From Nocardiopsis sp. N85 (GTDB lineage Bacteria > Actinomycetota > Actinomycetes > Streptosporangiales > Streptosporangiaceae): a DNA stretch of 64,000 nt. The DNA lies in NCBI RefSeq assembly GCF_028882275.1, contig NZ_JARBUT010000017.1, forward strand, positions 1-64,000. Reading direction: 5' to 3'. A model generated the notes under the pieces. That model made no database searches. It had not been told where the DNA came from and saw nothing but the letters and a program-made list of their open reading frames with translations. A program made the translations under genes and the position numbers. How positions within the stretch are numbered: position 1 is the first letter of the stretch; each line of letters starts with the position of its first letter. Positions 61,344 to 64,000 of the stretch are shown one piece after another.

Positions 61344-63128
61344 TCATCGTGCGGCGGCCACCTCGATGTGGGATTCGCTCTTGAGGAGGCCCTTGTCCTC
61401 ACTGCGCATCGTGCCGTGCACGTCCACCCGCAGGACCCTTTCGTACGAGTGTGCGTTGACGAACGCGGCGATGGCGGTGGTGACCTCGTCGGTCATCTTC
61501 GCGATCGCCGCACGCGCGCCGCCCGCGTTGGAGTCGGTGTCGGCGTGGTCGTCGATGAGGTACTGGAGGACCCGTTCGGCGATCTCGACCCTGACCCCGT
61601 GCTTGACCATGACCTCGCGCCGCATCTGGCGCAGCTTGTTCTTCACGATCTTGCGCTGGGTCTCGCGCGAGAGCGGCTGGAAGGGGACGATCGCGTCGAT
61701 ACGGCCCAACAATTCGGGCGGGAACTTGTTGTCGCCCTGCGTCGTGGAGATGGAACGACGGATCTCCTTCATCTTCTCCACCAGTTGCTTGCCGGATCCG
61801 CTGTCATCCACGTTGTACTGAGCGATCGTCTCGTAGATCTCCGATCCCGCGTTGGTCGTGAGCACGATGTAGGTGTTGAGGAACGACACCTGACGCCCGT
61901 TGTCATCAGAGAGCCTGCCGTCGTCGAGCACCTGGAGCAGCACACGCGTGATCGCCGACGCGGCCTTCTCGATTTCGTCGAACAGCAGCACGGCGTGCCC
62001 CATGTCCCACACGCGCTTGGTCAACTCCGAGCGGAACAGGTCCAAGGATTCCTCGCGCGCGAACTCCGACATGTCGAAGCGGATGAGGTGGCGCTGATCG
62101 TCCCCGAAAAGCAACCGGGCCAGCTGTTTGGTGAGCTCCGTCTTTCCAACACCGGAACTGCCCGTGAAAAGAAAGGAGGACATGGGCTTTGTCTTGTCGT
62201 TCAGATCCGCGACGCACAATTGCAACCTTTTCGCGACCACACTGGTGGCGAAGTCCTGGGAGAAAACCGCACTGTCGAGCTGCTTCTTGATCTGCACCGC
62301 GTCGACGCGGAAGGCCACATTGACGTTGGTCGACTCCATCAACACGTCCGCCAGCAGATCCCGGTCCATCGGGCGGCCGGTGTAGCGATGCCAACCCACC
62401 ATCGAATCGAGCACCAGGATCGACTTGCGCGGCTGCGTCGAGGCCGGGATATAGCGGTTGGTGTACTCGTAGATCAGTTCGAAGAGATGGTCATCGTAGA
62501 ACTGTTCGGCCACCTCGTAGCGTTTGGCCATCCCCTTGAGGATCTCAACCGTGGTTTTCTGGTCGGGCGGGTTGACATTGATGCGCTGAAGACGTTCCAT
62601 GAGCGGCTGGTTCGGCGCCACGTACTTGTGGAACTCATCGAAGGTCGTGGCCGCGATGACGCGGATGCCGCGCGCTCCGGAGGCCGCCAGAACCGGCTTC
62701 AGCGCTTCGACGGAGGCGGCGCTGAGCTGCACCACCTGGTGGAACTCGTCGATGAACAGCACCAGCTCGATGTGCTCGTCGGCACTGAACCTTTCGGCCT
62801 CATCGAACAGGCCCTTGAGTAGCGCCGCCATTTCGTCGGGGGTACTCAGCCCGGCGATCATCCGGGCCAGGTCCACTTCCAGGTACACCCGCTCGGTGTC
62901 TTTGAGCATCGCCGCCTGGACCAAAGCGGTCTTTCCCGCTCCGGCCGGAGCCAACAGGAGGGCGTTGCACAATTCAGGCCGGGCCATGGCGGCCATGAGC
63001 TGGGAGATCTCATGCTCGCGGCCGACGATCTCGCGCTCGGGGGCTTTGAGGTGGTCGCTGTACTTGGCCAGCTTCGGGTAGTGCTCGTTGAGCCTGTCGT
63101 CGAGGGAACCGTCAGACCTGGTGAACAA
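61344..63128 (-). CDS. ClpB/ClpA-like double AAA+ ATPase without pore loops
   Basis: TTG at 63128 with GGAGG nine bases upstream; 594 aa. Domain 1: Walker A LLLAPAGAGKTALVQAAML, Walker B LVLFIDEFHQVV, sensor RVIAATTFDEFHKYVA. Domain 2: Walker A FLFTGSSGVGKTELTKQLAR, DMSEFAREESLDL, Walker B AVLLFDEIEKA, YIVLTTNAGSE, PPELLGRIDAIVPFQPL. The Clp N-domain and middle domain are missing. In domain 1 the KYRGEFEER pore loop is replaced by GLSTPDEMAALL. In domain 2 the GAPPGYVG pore loop after DMSEF is deleted. It therefore probably remodels or moves a complex rather than threading proteins. It may energise the transfer apparatus. Confidence 0.85.
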   Translation of the reverse strand: MFTRSDGSLDDRLNEHYPKLAKYSDHLKAPEREIVGREHEISQLMAAMARPELCNALLLAPAGAGKTALVQAAMLKDTERVYLEVDLARMIAGLSTPDEMAALLKGLFDEAERFSADEHIELVLFIDEFHQVVQLSAASVEALKPVLAASGARGIRVIAATTFDEFHKYVAPNQPLMERLQRINVNPPDQKTTVEILKGMAKRYEVAEQFYDDHLFELIYEYTNRYIPASTQPRKSILVLDSMVGWHRYTGRPMDRDLLADVLMESTNVNVAFRVDAVQIKKQLDSAVFSQDFATSVVAKRLQLCVADLNDKTKPMSSFLFTGSSGVGKTELTKQLARLLFGDDQRHLIRFDMSEFAREESLDLFRSELTKRVWDMGHAVLLFDEIEKAASAITRVLLQVLDDGRLSDDNGRQVSFLNTYIVLTTNAGSEIYETIAQYNVDDSGSGKQLVEKMKEIRRSISTTQGDNKFPPELLGRIDAIVPFQPLSRETQRKIVKNKLRQMRREVMVKHGVRVEIAERVLQYLIDDHADTDSNAGGARAAIAKMTDEVTTAIAAFVNAHSYERVLRVDVHGTMRSEDKGLLKSESHIEVAAAR

Positions 63129-63326
63129 CTGCTACCGCCTCCGCGGACGGGAGGAACACGAACTCATCTCGCCCTTGCTCATAAATCAGCATTATCTGAA
63201 CATTTTACGCATAGTCGACACCGGGCGCAAAGCGCTTTTGGTCATGACCGAAAACACGGCCAAGGCCCCTTCCTCACAGGCGGGAGACGGTCCTCGAATG
63301 AGTGCGGGCCAAGAAAGGGAGGAACC

Positions 63327-64000
63327 TCAGACACCGGGCTGGTAATCGTCCGCCTCATCCTGTCGATCGCTCGCAGCCCTCTGGTAGATGCTCGTGCGGA
63401 CCGGGGCGACACCGACCCCGGCCGTCTCGTCGGCCTCCTCCAAGTCGAGGAAGCCGGTCTCGGAGGCCGTGGCCCGCGTGTGTTCGGTGCCGTGCTCCGG
63501 GGAGTCGACCACGGCCTCCCGGGCCCCGCTCGACAGCGCCTGCTCCACACCAGGCGTGATCCACTCGCGCAGCACGCCTTCGGGGGTGTCGGGGTCGTAG
63601 TCCACTCCGGGCTTCTCGGTGCCCCCCTGGGCCAGGCGCTCGGCCTCCACCTCGTTCATGAGCTTGTCGAACAAGCCTTGGGGGGCCTGCACGGTACGCC
63701 CCGGAGCCGCGTCGCGGCGGGCGGACCCCGCCGGCCGGCGGTGGTCGGCGTCCTCGAACTTCTCATCGGCGAACAGGTCCTGGATCGCGCCCGAGTGCGT
63801 GGGCACCGGGAGTTCGTTCCCAGCCGAAGCCTGCACCGAGTCTTCGAGTGAATAGTCCGGGAAGTAGTCGGCGAGGTTGTAGCCGCTGGTCTCCTCGGTG
63901 AGCACGAGGTTGTTCTGGTCGCGCACGCCGACGAACACCACCGGGGGCTGCGCCGTGCTCTCCGGAGCGACCACGAGGAAGTCCGCCTCGGCGGGCAATT
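63327..64000 (-). CDS. Unrecognised acidic protein, 5' end outside the window
   Basis: The frame stays open to the right edge, so the true start lies outside; 223 or more codons are visible. It begins in view PAEADFLVVAPESTAQPPVV with FVGVRDQNNLVLTEETSGYN, then PDYSLEDSVQASAGNE. The C-terminal half is acidic and helical (GLFDKLMNEVEAERLAQGG, EGVLREWITPGVEQALSSG) and ends DDYQPGV. No domain recognised. It is 198 bases upstream of the AAA+ gene on the same strand and probably belongs to the same cluster. Confidence 0.65.
   Translation of the reverse strand, partial: LPAEADFLVVAPESTAQPPVVFVGVRDQNNLVLTEETSGYNLADYFPDYSLEDSVQASAGNELPVPTHSGAIQDLFADEKFEDADHRRPAGSARRDAAPGRTVQAPQGLFDKLMNEVEAERLAQGGTEKPGVDYDPDTPEGVLREWITPGVEQALSSGAREAVVDSPEHGTEHTRATASETGFLDLEEADETAGVGVAPVRTSIYQRAASDRQDEADDYQPGV

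Larger units (their letters stand above)
46221..64000. mobile_element. probable integrated element starting at tRNA-Ser and running off the window
   Basis: A decayed tyrosine integrase lies directly after the tRNA 3' end, the usual position for tRNA-integrated elements. It is followed by a TA module, IS sequences and a conjugation-like operon. I found no second copy of the tRNA 3' end, so the right border is probably outside. The VOC/WYL pair inside may be cargo, or chromosomal if the relics and the conjugation-like genes are separate insertions. Confidence 0.45.

Overview
The window is high-GC DNA, almost certainly from an actinomycete. Coding regions have G/C-rich third positions, GTG and TTG starts are common, and there are WXG100/ESX, SigE-type sigma, DUF3151 and WYL-type genes. 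The order fba - DUF3151 - purA - purD - purC, together with the T7SS neighbourhood, suggests a Nocardiopsis-like member of the Nocardiopsaceae. That placement is an inference from gene content only.

Layout. (1) 1-5.4 kb: a NYN-domain protein (cut by the left edge), a large membrane-linked ECF sigma factor, and a GGDEF-like protein without the GGDEF signature. (2) 5.4-27.6 kb: an unusual type VII secretion (ESX-like) locus. The left arm, on the minus strand, encodes two WXG100 proteins, a membrane-anchored TNT-domain protein, EccD, a MinD-like protein lacking a normal Walker A, and a repeat-rich Pro/Gly protein. The right arm, on the plus strand, encodes small T7SS-associated proteins, a 991-residue toxin with a C-terminal DNA/RNA non-specific endonuclease and its YezG-type immunity protein, a relic toxin tip with a second, shortened immunity gene, a DUF6177-like protein, EccC, and an RDD membrane fusion protein. 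I found no EccB, EccE or MycP here. (3) 28-45.8 kb: mostly chromosomal housekeeping: GNAT, cutA, pyrE, fba, purA, purD, purC, murA, a regulator, hisC, a lipoprotein, a MauE-like pair and a SigE-family sigma factor. Several strong hairpin terminators separate the units.

(4) 46.2-52.2 kb: a tRNA-Ser(GCU) followed by a zone of mobile-DNA decay: a broken tyrosine integrase, a toxin-antitoxin pair, an intact IS5-like element that cut a thymidylate-kinase-like gene, remnants of two other transposases, and a VOC/WYL gene pair with a clear palindromic operator between them. (5) 52.2-64 kb: seven minus-strand genes that look like part of an integrative conjugative element. They encode an HU-like protein, two uncharacterised proteins, a 1333-residue VirD4/TraG-type coupling ATPase, a long coiled-coil protein with a C-terminal membrane anchor, a ClpB-like double AAA+ ATPase that seems to lack both substrate-threading pore loops, and a protein cut by the right edge. 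The cluster continues beyond the window.

The two parts most likely to hold undescribed biology are the T7SS locus, where a TNT-fold membrane protein sits in the place expected for EccB, and the coupling-ATPase/coiled-coil/AAA+ cluster at the right end.
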